A stretch of DNA of 64,000 nucleotides from Nematostella vectensis (Eukaryota; Cnidaria; Anthozoa; Actiniaria; Edwardsiidae), in assembly GCF_932526225.1 (NCBI RefSeq), contig NC_064035.1, forward strand, positions 17,783,969-17,847,968. The letters are read 5' to 3'. The notes under the pieces are model-generated. The model did no database searches. It was not told the origin of the DNA and saw only the letters and a list, made by a program, of their open reading frames with translations. Both the position numbers and the translations under genes were made by a program. Shown piece after piece: positions 12,569-23,400 of this stretch (position 1 is the first letter of the stretch; each line of letters opens with the position of its first letter).

Positions 12569-12824
12569 AACTTTTGAGTTTAGAGTGCCAGCAAATCCCA
12601 CAAACGCCGTCAAAGTTGAGGATTTTACCCTCGATCCAGCAAAAAATCTTCCTGGAACCTTAACACGAGTACATTTTCTTGGTGTATGTGTAAATTTTTG
12701 CTCCTGTTAAATCCATTTTGAGCCAAACGTTTGTGTTTATTATAACAGCTTTGGGAAACTCGTGTTTCGTTCGCCATTTTGAATGACTCTTGTCTCGCGC
12801 ATGCGCAGTCGTTCTGCCGCGGTG

Positions 12825-13401
12825 TCAACACTGACTGTTAGCGCGAGGTGGAGAGTTGTGGAGCCTTCAAGGTATTTCGCCAGACATCAAACCATTACAA
12901 CATTCATTCTCATTTACTGACTATATAGAAGCAATAGCAATATTAGTTTATTTTAAGGCAGAAATTCGCGTATTTAAAATTGAAATTTTTTGGATTTCTT
13001 GAATGCAGCGTTGCATCATTGAAGTCGCATGAGTATCACAAATATCACAGGCGAAGGGTCATAAGGTAATACAAGAGGGTTTTCTTTTGCCATAAGGTTT
13101 CTCCTGTAGCCTTTCTTGACTAAACTGGTTGCACTTCGTGAGTCTTTCCCGCCATTTCTATATTTTTACTGTTGTGACTGTCACACTGTTTTGTCCGCCG
13201 TTTTGTCCTACGACAAAAACTGACTTCCCACGTTGTCTCCTGTTTTTCCGGCTTAGTTTTCTTTTGTTTGAAACTGTACTTTGTGTTTTCACCATAAGCT
13301 TAAGTGATATTTTGGATAATTCTTCACTTACAAACAATAATTTATTCAGCTCCGAAATCAGTCGCCTGTAAATTCTGCGAAGGATTTGCATATTTCTCTG
13401 A
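12825..13401. other. Intergenic, no gene seen
   Basis: A short stretch just upstream (12570-12700) still looks protein-like (FEFRVPANPTNAVKVEDF) but is bounded by stops and probably belongs to the decayed tail of the previous element. The remainder holds only short open frames without motifs. Confidence 0.5.
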
Positions 13402-13413
13402 GCCCTGATTGCG

Positions 13414-13980
13414 ATGATAGATAGATAATGTGTTTATTAACCCTATTGCAGCGAAAGCTGAATTACAGGGCAGCCAGTATATATATAATACATCCTTACA
13501 TTTACATAACTTGTTGATAACGATAAGTACAGAAATTGTTGAGTCTATTCGTACGGCCGCAGATGGGGACAACAGACGCCGTACCGGACCGTAAACCATA
13601 CCCATGGTGCGTTGCTACAGGAATAGGAATTAAGCGTTTAAGGGGGCCTCCGCGTTTGGCCTTTGCCACGAGAGCGATGCATGCCGTTTCTCTACGCTGG
13701 CATAGTGTTTCCAATCTAGCGTGTGATAATGCCTCATGGTAAGAGAGGTTTGGAAACACTATGCGCAGCACTTTTTTTTGGACCGATTCCACTAACTCTA
13801 CCAAGTACTCTGGCAATGCCGACCAGACAGGCGAGGCATATTCAAGCACAGGTCTCATTGTGCTACAGTATACTTGAATAAGGTCGTTTGATGATAGACC
13901 GCTTTTCTTGAGCGCACGGATTGCATACAAACGCTTGGTGGCCTTCTTCACGATAGCATCACAGTGAGCGCTGTTGTTGT
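13414..13980 (-). mobile_element. LINE 3' end (RT C-terminus), minus strand, with TATC tail
   Basis: Read on the minus strand, positions ~13980-13502 encode the C-terminal region of a CR1-like reverse transcriptase (HCDAIVKKATKRLYAIRALK, VYCSTMRPVLEYASPVWS, VESVQKKVLRIVFP). The 3' tail lies at the low-coordinate end: AATAAACACATTATCTATCTATC (reverse complement of 13414-13436, here split as AATAAACACATT plus ATCTATCTATC). The open frame is lost at ~13980, where the sequence turns into the 5' part of a plus-strand LINE. See the next entries for the twin-priming reading. Confidence 0.85.
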
Positions 13981-14390
13981 GTCAGTCTCACGGTAGGCCA
14001 GTCACAGTTGGGCTGATGACAAAGAGTTAGTGATTGCGGTCGGATTGCGTTGTTGTGTAATACTGCTTGGAGTTTTTCTACCAGTGGGTTCTAAGTGCAT
14101 TGTTGATTGAGCGCGTTGGTACAGTTTACGGGCGACTCGAGTCCAACTTGTTTTTGCCACCCTGCATTTTCATTGTAGTCTTTTAACTATTTTATTCTAC
14201 TTAATTTTACCTTGATTATTGATTATTAATAATTAATTGATCTAGTTAAATAAAAGAAAGGGAAACTAATCAAATAATTATATACAATCAAACAATTATT
14301 TAACCGGAATAACCGGAAAATAATCTACAATACTATTTCTGTAATTCTTTTTCAAAAAAATATATATATATAATAATTATATCTGGCATA

Positions 14391-14939
14391 ATGGCAGGCC
14401 ACCTCATGGCCCCCTTGATAGTACTCCTATTTGCTCTACATCTCCAGAATTTCTTATTACGGTGGCAGAGCCCACTAATTGAGTCTAAGGCCGGACCCTT
14501 CATTTCACCAGCACTTTTTGAAATGAGCCTGGACAAAGTTAAAATTTTCATGAACAATATTCATCCCAATCGTGGAAAATTGATCGCTCCAAGGAGTAAC
14601 CCAAGCTCACTCGCCTTTCGCCTACTCATTCTTAGTGGGGACATCCCTCTCAATCCCGGTCCCACCTACCGGTATCCCTGTGGAGCATGCTCAAAACCAG
14701 TTAAATGCAACCAGAAGGGTATTCAGTGCGACTACTGCGATGCATGGTATCACACAATATGCTGCTCAATAAGCAATGAAAGTTACAATACACTTGCTAA
14801 CAGTTCTTGTTCTTGGATCTACTGTGCCTGTGATGTGGCCAATTTCTCAAAGTCATCAAGTGGTCCTGACATTCCTGATGACAATTATTATTTATCTTTA
14901 TCAACATCAGTACAATCATCCGGCTCAGAATCACCCTAG
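14391..14939 (+). CDS. LINE ORF1 with PHD-type zinc finger and 2A-like motif
   Basis: A 182-aa frame. Residues ~75-92 read LILSGDIPLNPGP, close to the 2A ribosome-skipping consensus D-x-E-x-N-P-G-P except that the Glu is replaced by Pro. It is followed by a Cys/His cluster (CGACSKPVKCNQKGIQCDYC, then WYHTICC and WIYCAC) matching a PHD finger, a module known in ORF1 of CR1-like elements. The start at 14391 is the first in-frame ATG, preceded by AT-rich sequence. It ends 46 bp before ORF2. Confidence 0.8.
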   Translation: MAGHLMAPLIVLLFALHLQNFLLRWQSPLIESKAGPFISPALFEMSLDKVKIFMNNIHPNRGKLIAPRSNPSSLAFRLLILSGDIPLNPGPTYRYPCGACSKPVKCNQKGIQCDYCDAWYHTICCSISNESYNTLANSSCSWIYCACDVANFSKSSSGPDIPDDNYYLSLSTSVQSSGSESP

Positions 14940-14984
14940 CCACTAACATCCTCCCCCAGGCAAAGATCTCCTGCATCAAATAAA

Positions 14985-16390
14985 ATGAAAGACCCCCACA
15001 AATTGAGAGTGTTAACACTGAATGCTTGTAGCTTAAAGGGTAAAGATAAACACCTTGAATTTCAAAGCCTGATTGACAACTACAAACCTGATATTGTTAA
15101 TGTAAATGAGACCCACATTAATGACACTGTCTTTTCGGCTGAAATTCTGGAGAAAGGTTACACCGTTTTTCATAAGGATAGAAACGAATTTGGTGGAGGG
15201 GTACTGTCTGCTTTCTCCAACCATCTTGTGGTGACTCACGAGGAGCAAATGGATGGTAATTATGAAGGCATCTGGTCAAAGATAAATATTGCAGGAAGCA
15301 AATCACTTTTTGTTGGCTCAGTCTATAGGACCCCAGACTCAAATGTTGACCCCCTTGTAGCTCTCGATGGTGCATTATGCAAGCTGGTTAAAAATCCAAT
15401 TCCAAACATCCTCATTACCGGTGACCTGAACCTGCCTAGTATATCATGGGAAGATGATAACTACGCTGTAAGACCTAATCCTACTTATGGGCTTGAAGTA
15501 AACCACAAGTTTTTGGACATTGTGAACGACCACTCACTGACTCAACATGTTATGGAGCCAACTAGAGGGGAGAACACCCTCGATCTTGTTCTCACCACTT
15601 GCCCAGAGATGGTATTAGACCTAGTGGTTGAGCCCGGCATGAGTGATCATGATCTGGTGTTATTTGATCTAAACTTGAAGCCCTCCTTCAACAAGAAAAA
15701 GCCTCGTAAAGTCTTTGTATTTAAGAAAGGTAATATGGGTGCAGTGAAAACTGACCTTAAAAAACATCTTGATAATTACTTCAACAATGAGGCCTATCAT
15801 AAATTGATCAATAAAAACTATGATTTCTTTAAAACCACAATCACTGAGATCATGAAAAAACATATCCCACAAAAAAACATCAGTGGTAGATGGAACTTGC
15901 CATGGATCACTAGTTCCATTAAAAGGTTAATCCGAAAAAAGCAACGTCTATATAACCATGCCAAACACTGTAACAACCATGCTGCCTGGAAAAAATTTAA
16001 AGACTTGCGTAAACTCGTAAAGAAAAATCTCGCTAAGGCACACAGCGAGTATGTGTCCCAGCTCTTAACAGTCCCAGAGGGTAGTGAAACAGCGAACCAT
16101 ACCATAACCAAACGGTTCTGGACATACATCAAGTCCAAAAAGACCCATGATGTTGGTGTTGCTCCCCTACGCGATGATAAGGGTGAATTAGTCAGTGACA
16201 GTCTTGGTAAGGCACGTGCTCTGAGTTCACAGTTCCAGTCCGTTTTTACTCATGAAAATAATAGTTCTATACCTACACTTGGACCAAGTCCTTATCCGAC
16301 TATACCGTCTACTTTAATGTCTATAGACGGTGTTATCAAACTACTTCAAAATGTTAACCCGAAGAAAGCTAATGGCCCTGATTTAATCCC
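14985..16390 (+). pseudogene. LINE ORF2: AP endonuclease plus start of RT, 3'-truncated
   Basis: The frame opens at MKDPHKLRVLTLNACSLKGK and shows the AP-endonuclease motif series: LNACSL near the start, VNETHIN (catalytic Glu), VYRTPDS, LITGDLNLPSISW (Asp/Asn pair), NTLDLVLT and MSDHDLVLFDL (catalytic His). A basic linker follows (SIKRLIRKKQRLY, WTYIKSKK), then the first RT block. It is interrupted at ~16390, after which unrelated sequence continues to a stop at 16481. The endonuclease itself has no frameshift, so the insertion is probably not old. Confidence 0.88.
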
Positions 16391-17453
16391 CTGTAACGCA
16401 CGGCTGCGTTGCTGTATTCAAGGCTGTCACATAAATATCCGGTTCGCTTCGCAAAAATTAAATATAAAATCGAAATATTGAACATCTGAATTGTGAAAAA
16501 TCGTTTCTTAAGGAACAGTAAAAAATATAAACACAGCAATAAATTTCCAAGGCCCAATAGTCAACTTCTCGGTGACCCAGGGCGTATTGAGAGTTAACAA
16601 GCTTAACGCCAGACGCCCTGGGTCCCCGAGGATAAAACAGCCAAACAAAACAAGATGATGGACAAAACTTTGGGGGAGGGGGGGGGGGTGGCGAATGCAA
16701 TTGAACACGTTATTTCTTACTTTTTTGTCTTTGTTCTTATTCTTGCCTTTTCGAAATAATCTATTTAATTATTCATTTATTTACTTATCCACAATTTTTA
16801 ACCTAAATTTACATAATTATACTCATATTACCTATTATAATAATTTATTATTCATTTTGTTTATGATATTTTATTTATTTGTCTGTTAATTTATATTACT
16901 TTTGTTTTTTATCTATTTTGTTTGTCTGTTTGTTTATCTATTTATAAAAACTTTGGCCCCCATATGATCTCACTTCCCATCCAGGAGCGTTGCGTGACCG
17001 ACACAAAGAACGGCTGTGTAGGAGACTAGAAAAGCTTGCCTGTTCTAAATAATTATGGAAGATTATTAAAGCCAGAAACTTGTTATTTAGGCTCAAAATC
17101 ATAAAAATGGGAGACAGCCGTGCAGCTATTTTTTTTTTCTCCTTTACCGTTACTTAAGCTTAAGTATTTTTATTGTTAAGCGTTACTTAAGCTTGAAGCA
17201 TGAAGGTGGGTGTGATCAATTATTTTGATATCTTGTTTGTGTCAATGTTTAGTTCTTTTTCACTCAGGTTTTGTATTTTGCCCATGCCGCTTGCTAAATT
17301 TCACTGCTTTCGTGTTTTTACAGAACCCGGGTGGTATTTTTAAACCACCAGATTAAACCTTTTATCAGTCAAAGTTTATGTTTTGTTATTTTTTATCAAT
17401 CATACAGTACTTTACTTCTTCTACAGGTTATCTTGTGAGAGGTGATTATCAAA
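16391..17453. other. AT-rich intergenic DNA with a hairpin-forming repeat
   Basis: No gene seen. Positions 16581-16640 form an inverted repeat: GACCCAGGGCGT at ~16573-16584 pairs with ACGCCCTGGGTC at ~16612-16623 around AAGCTTAA-containing spacer. A G homopolymer tract lies at 16673-16688. 16740-16940 is a T/A-rich low-complexity run. An acceptor-like TTCTACAG at 17419-17426 just before the dioxygenase start may mark a 5' UTR intron. Confidence 0.55.
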
Positions 17454-20400
17454 ATGTTTACCAAGCACTTGTCATTTTTATCCAGAGCTGTAAAACCAGC
17501 TTTTGATAAGGTAATTTGTTTGTTCTTTTGAGAAAGTTTGTTACAGGTTTGGAAAGAAAAGCATATGATACAGTAAGCAGACGCATCCACAGGGAGGGTG
17601 CGCAGGGTACATGCACACCCTCCTTGGCGGCCAAAAAATGGGTCATTGGCTTTAAGGAATCTTCAAACACTATGCTTTTTCCATCTATGATCAATCACCC
17701 CCCTCAGCCAATCCTGGATACGCACCTGGTAAATGATAGATTATTGGTTGTTGAAAAATTGGAGAAGGTTAAATTATTTAATTATTACATTAAATTTAGA
17801 TATAAAGACTTCTCCTGTAAAATGTAAAACAAAGGGAAGAATATGGTGTATGAGGGACCGACCGACCATGATATCTGACAGGTTGGAAACAAGATTTTAT
17901 AAAATTAGGAAGCAGACAAAAACGTGTTACCTCAAATGTTCAGTTGGTTGGTTCCTTTAGGAGCACATATCTGTTCACAGATCCGTAGCGGGCCATGTAA
18001 GATTGGGGGGGAGGGGGGGGGGGGGGACAATACAGAAACATTAAGAAAATATTGGGGGCACAACCACAACCCTACTGGTTATTCCCTTATAATTTTTGAA
18101 AATATTGGAGGGGCACGCATGCCCCCAGTCTAGTGCCCACAATTTCACTCCCCAAAAATGCTTTTTCAGGCTATAAAAGCTGGTTATGTCCGAAGTTTGA
18201 GTAAGCTAGCTGCCAAGCCCCCAAGCATCAGTTCTGTGACACCACTTAAGGCTGGTAGAGGAGTGGAAGTTGTCTGGGATGATGGGGAGAGAAGCATGTA
18301 TGTAGCCTATTAACATATCTGTATATTCTCTCTCTGACATAAAAATCCTAAGGTATGACTAATTAAAGCAATGGTTCTCTGAGAATCATTAGACAAAAGC
18401 TGCCTCAGCTGCGGGAACAGTAATGATCGCCATGTTTACAACACCATATTTCTTCAGTAAAAACTCTCAGAGATATTCGTGTATGCTTTACGATAAAAAC
18501 GTTTTGCCTCATTGTGATAAAATGTGGATCCTTTTCTCTGATATCTGAAGAAATACTGTTCATAAAAACATGGAATGAGCCCTGCCATATACAGTACAGC
18601 AAAATAACTGTGTTGTGGTCATATCACTTGGTCAATGGCAAGCCCAAGTTCTTGGTTTATCGTTGCTGGCTGCTTAAGGTAATAAGGTAATTCCCTTGAA
18701 AAAGTTCTACAACCCAGAATTTTTTAAAACTTGGCATAAACAATATTGAAGTTAAGGGCTTTCAAAAAATGAAATAAAAAAATGGGGGTACAGACCTCAT
18801 TTTCACAACAGAGGGGCATAGAGATGACGCGTTTTTACTGAAAAATATATTTGTAGCATGAAAAAATGAAGCAAGCGACAACCCGTGCGAAATGGACTAG
18901 CAAAATCTACCTAGGAATATGCTATGATTTCATTCCTTGGAATTCCTCAGAAGAAAATTGCTTGTAAAGGCTAAGAATTCCTAGGATTTTCCTAGGATTG
19001 CAATATAGAAAATGAGAAAATGATAAACACTGAATCACATACAATGAAAACATTAAAGATTCTTTTTATTCAAAGTTTAGGTGCATCACAAACATACAGT
19101 AGCACATACACAGCCTGTGATTATTGTCTATTTGTGCAAAATCCTGGACTTTAAAAATCAGTCCCATGTATGCCAGCATAACTAATATATTAAGTATATG
19201 GAGTCCCGTTAAGAAGAGTTCTACTGTTTAAAAGGACTAAATTTCCGATTCAAGCAGTGCCAGTGCCTCGGTTACAGTACCAGCTACAGTAGAATAAGTA
19301 AAATATCTTTAGCATTATCAGATAAGAAGCTAGAAGCCTTTATTCTCGATAGGCAACATTTAAATTCGAACCTAGCACGATAGCTTGAAAAGATGAACTA
19401 GTTTCTGCATATGCAGGGTTTTACTGTGATCAGAATATAAAAAATATCTGGACAAACTTTAGGTGCAAGATTAGATTTTACTAAGCAAAATTAGGCAAGT
19501 GTGTGCTTTTAGCAACAGTTTATAAAGATATAGGCGCTTCATCATAATGTACTTCAAGAACTTAAGTATGTCAGTGAATCAATTTACAAAGTTTTAAGCT
19601 TAAAATTCGATTCTAGCGATTTACCTATTGATACATTCCTTGTACCTCAAATTTCTTTATTTCCTGGCTTTGCAACTCGAGCACATTTAGCTTTCTCTAT
19701 CATATAGCCTGCAAACATAATAAAAGAAACACATTAGAAGGTGGTGAAGTCCGCTCACGAACGATGATTATAAATAGATAGATAGATAGAAACTTTATTA
19801 AAGTGTCATAAACAACCTCTAGCCGGGGATAAGACCCCTACTAATTGGGGGACACAAAAAAAAAGATAAAATTATAAAAATTATACTGATTATTAAAAAT
19901 TTAAAATTGTAGATTCTTACTGATAAAGCTAAATAAATATATATATATATATATATAAATACATGTAAATTGATTGTAATCTATATGAAATTATGAAAAA
20001 AAAAAAAAAAATTTGACTAGATTTAAAAATTATCATGCGGAACATAGGGCACAGCCCTTGCAATTTTCTATAAATTCGAAATCCTTTTTTCTCATAGTCA
20101 CTTTAAAACTTTTTAAACTGTCAATTGATCTTTCTGCCCTAGGTAGGCTATTCCATAGTTTAGCCCCCATATATCTTAGGGAATGTTTCCCGTAAGTGAC
20201 TGTGTTAAATCTTGGAATAACAAAATCGGACAATCTTAAATTATAGTTCGTGTTTTTTTTAGAAAACAAATCACTAATCCCAGATGGACAAAGGCCATTT
20301 TTAACTTTGTACATTAAGATGCAAATGTCTTGCAGTCTACGATTACGTAGAGTAGATAAATTAGCCTTTATTAATAGTTCGTGGTAAGTGCAATTCCAGT

Positions 20401-23400
20401 CTTTAAAAACAGCTCTTAAGGCACGTTCCTGTAAACGCTCAAGCTTCCTACAGTTGGTCGCAAAAATCACATGAATTATTGATCGTATCACATTATAAAG
20501 CTCAGTGCACACTAACCTTTAACTTCAATCAATATTCTGCACATCAAATCCTTGAAATAGGTAGATTACGCGTAGAAGAGACGGGCATAAACGGCTATCT
20601 GTTTGGAGACTATTATAATGGCGTTCGTTTGACCGTTATGGCTTTGCGCCTTGGGCCCAAACTCCTCTCGGCCACTAAAGCAAAGGAGGCCCGGCACATT
20701 TTGGTTTTACGGCGGGCCCTGCTGAGCCGCCTTCTATCGTATCTGCAAAGCTGGACTTCTTTTTTTTATTATCTCAAGTAGCATTAAAACTTCTAAAAAT
20801 TCTTATCAATTATCACCCTCTTCAAATCCTTCTTTTCAATGCAGTACTAATTCTGAAAAAAGCACACCACATTATATATCACGTTTCTTATTGTTGTAGT
20901 ATAGCTCACAATAGATGGTGTGGTAGTATGGTGAGGCCTGTTCTGGTGATGAAAATGTTCTATTATTATTTCGTAAGAAATAGTTACTAAATTACAGAAT
21001 GCTTCAAATCTTCTTCTTTAGGATTCCTAAGATTTCCAATCCAAATTCTTCCGATTTTCTGGTTTCGCTTATGCTAGGAAATCCTTGGAATTTTTAGGGC
21101 TTTTACATACCTGTCAACTCTCCCGCATAAGGCGGGAGTCTCAAGATTTTAGACCCCTTCTCCCGCTCTCCCGCGTTGAGCACCAAATCTCCTGCCTTTA
21201 GCAATTTTTATCGCTTCCGAAAAATTATTCTATAGAAAATTGTCATTTTGCCTATTTTCTATTATTGAAAATATTTGAAACAATAATTCCTTCGCGTAGC
21301 ACAGTTAATATAACACCCTCGTGAGATCAAGTGGATTTGTTCGTGAGAACTTTCTATAATGACTTGCTATAACACCTGCAAGGCTAAACCCACCCCTTTC
21401 CCCCCCAAAAAATATACCCCACCCCTCCCCCCCAGAATATTCTCAAGCCTTGAGATTTTCAGAGGTTGACAGGTATGCTTTTAGGAAGTTTGATTATTCT
21501 GTTCACACCTTTAGAGATCGAACTTAGGAAATCTAAGGCAATTCCTAGGAAAAAATAGGAATTCCTAAAAACCTTAGGAATCTATCTTGCATGGGAATGT
21601 AAATAAAAGGGAACACCATTTATGTAAGGTCAAACGTCGAACATATTTCAGTAGAAAAAAGAGAACGTAAATAGGTGAATGGTAATAAGCTTGATGAACA
21701 CCACCACATTTTTATAAACGGGGAACCTCACTCCCATACTGTTAATCAAACTTTAATCACATATAAAACAATTATCACTTAAAAAGTGGTAATTACAAAA
21801 TATGATTTTTTTCACACCAATTTTGCACTATACTCAATCAACTGATTTTGTTTCACATGTATTTCACACTATGCAATCAAGTGGTTTGAGTTTTACACCA
21901 ATTTCACACTGGTGTGAAATAGTTGGGAAAAAATTTCACACTAACAAAAATTTCACACCTTTTTTTCACACACAACTTCACACCATCTCTCCTTTCATAC
22001 AAACTTCACACTATTTTTCACATCCTATCACCCAGTAGTGCAGTGGATTTTGGTCTGATGGGTAAGACTTGACCCGTTTATTGTTTTGAATTGTTAAGTT
22101 TCTTGTCTTCTTAGATTCCACAGTAGCTGGCTACGAATGAACTGCTCCTGTGGTAAATGCATGCAGGCCGCCAGTGGACAAAGGACCATCTCACTAAAAT
22201 ACATCCCAGAGCATATTTTACTGGAAGCATTGGACATTTCTGGTAATGTATTTCTCAGCATACCAAAATCACAACAACAACAACAACAATTTTTGTCATC
22301 AGGTGGCAAAGAGGATAGGTATCATATGGAAAAGGATATAAATAGTATTTACCATACAGAGACATGCTTCCTAAAAGGGTATGGTTTTTACCTTCTCTGT
22401 CCTAAACAGGTACATGCCATTTTATTATCATATTTTATTGTATCGTATTGTATCATAAGACAAGGTAGGACATATGTAGTTTTTGTCTAAGGGACACTTT
22501 TACAGTAAAGAGTGTTTTAGTGTTAATTTGGCAATCCCAAAACAGTCAAAATCTAGCAGAAAATTAAAACTATCCAAGTTTATTAAATTACCTTCGATCT
22601 TTCAGATGAATACAATGCTGTGGTTTGAACAACTCACAACAAGCGAAAAGGATCGGAAATAGTACATTTTTGGAACAGGCTGTACTTTTACTTAAACCTT
22701 GAAATTTCATAAATAAACTCACTAGATCCTTTGCATAAAATCCCTTTTATAGATAATTGGCTCATTTCTATTTATTGTACAAAGTAGTCAGGAAGATTTT
22801 ACAATGTTTTTTTTCACCCTTTTTATATTTTATTAAACTTTCTTGGGAGAAGGGTGTCGGCCACACAGGTGTTTGGTCTGCAGGGGATGAATACTTCCCC
22901 CTCCCCTCCCCCCTCGGGGTATCAAAGAGTCTTTGTCAACTGCCAGTTTTGTTATCGTAGCATTCTTACCATAATAGTCGATTAAACATCATAATAAATT
23001 CTATTGTTTCAGCTGATTCCAAGGAGATTTCTATTAGATGGAAGGATGAGAACCACAACAGCACATTCCCATTACGATGGCTTAAAGAGCACTCGTACTC
23101 CGACAAAGATATTGCTATGCAAGGACTAGAAAGGAAACCCTTGCCATACCAAGGGGTCAGTAGCTGTTATCTTGTGTCTGTGTAATACATAAAAAAACTT
23201 TTAAGTGAATCAAGAGTGAGAGTTTGCTCTTACACCTCTGCTTACATATTTAACATGTATTAGTGACAAACTCATGAGAGATGGATGGATGGGGGGGAGT
23301 ACTCGTGATGGCTGGCATCAATCTTGGCATACATGCATTCCTTGCCCTTTTGGAAAAGATAATAGATTAAAAACCGTTTATATTTCACATTGTATCTGCA

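Larger units (their letters stand above)
6859..12824 (+). mobile_element. Candidate ~6-kb DNA transposon bounded by imperfect terminal inverted repeats
   Basis: The left end reads CACCGCTGCAGAACG followed by a TGCGCACGCGC block (6859-6889). The right end, read on the minus strand from 12824, reads CACCGCGGCAGAACG followed by TGCGCATGCGC. The match is about 25 of 30 bases, facing inward, on either side of the nine-exon gene. I see no clear target-site duplication: the flanks ACGAACTA and TCAACACT do not match. The TGCGCATGCGC block also resembles a common promoter motif (NRF1 type), so part of the match could be promoter convergence; the extra CACCGC-GCAGAACG half argues for real TIRs. The interior gene has features seen in large eukaryotic transposons: a zinc-binding N-terminus, a RING-like finger and a protease-like tail. 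Confidence 0.45.
13986..16390 (+). mobile_element. LINE 5' half (5' UTR, ORF1, endonuclease ORF2), cut within RT
   Basis: About 400 bp of untranslated sequence is followed by ORF1 and an ORF2 that carries an APE-type endonuclease. The copy stops at ~16390 in the first RT block (NPKKANGPDLIP), without 3' end or tail. LINE copies normally lose the 5' end, so a 5' half that lacks its 3' end is unusual. The minus-strand 3' end immediately to its left would complete the structure if both derive from one insertion made by twin priming. Confidence 0.85.
18908..21600. repeat. CCTAGG-rich inverted text flanking a repeat-filled stretch of intron 2
   Basis: AATTCCTAGGATTTTCCTAG-like text at ~18977-19000 recurs in related and inverted form at ~21021-21110 and ~21538-21590 (CAATTCCTAGGAAAAAATAG). 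Between them lie a LINE fragment and a MITE. The arms are degenerate, so this may be one old element or several. Confidence 0.3.
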
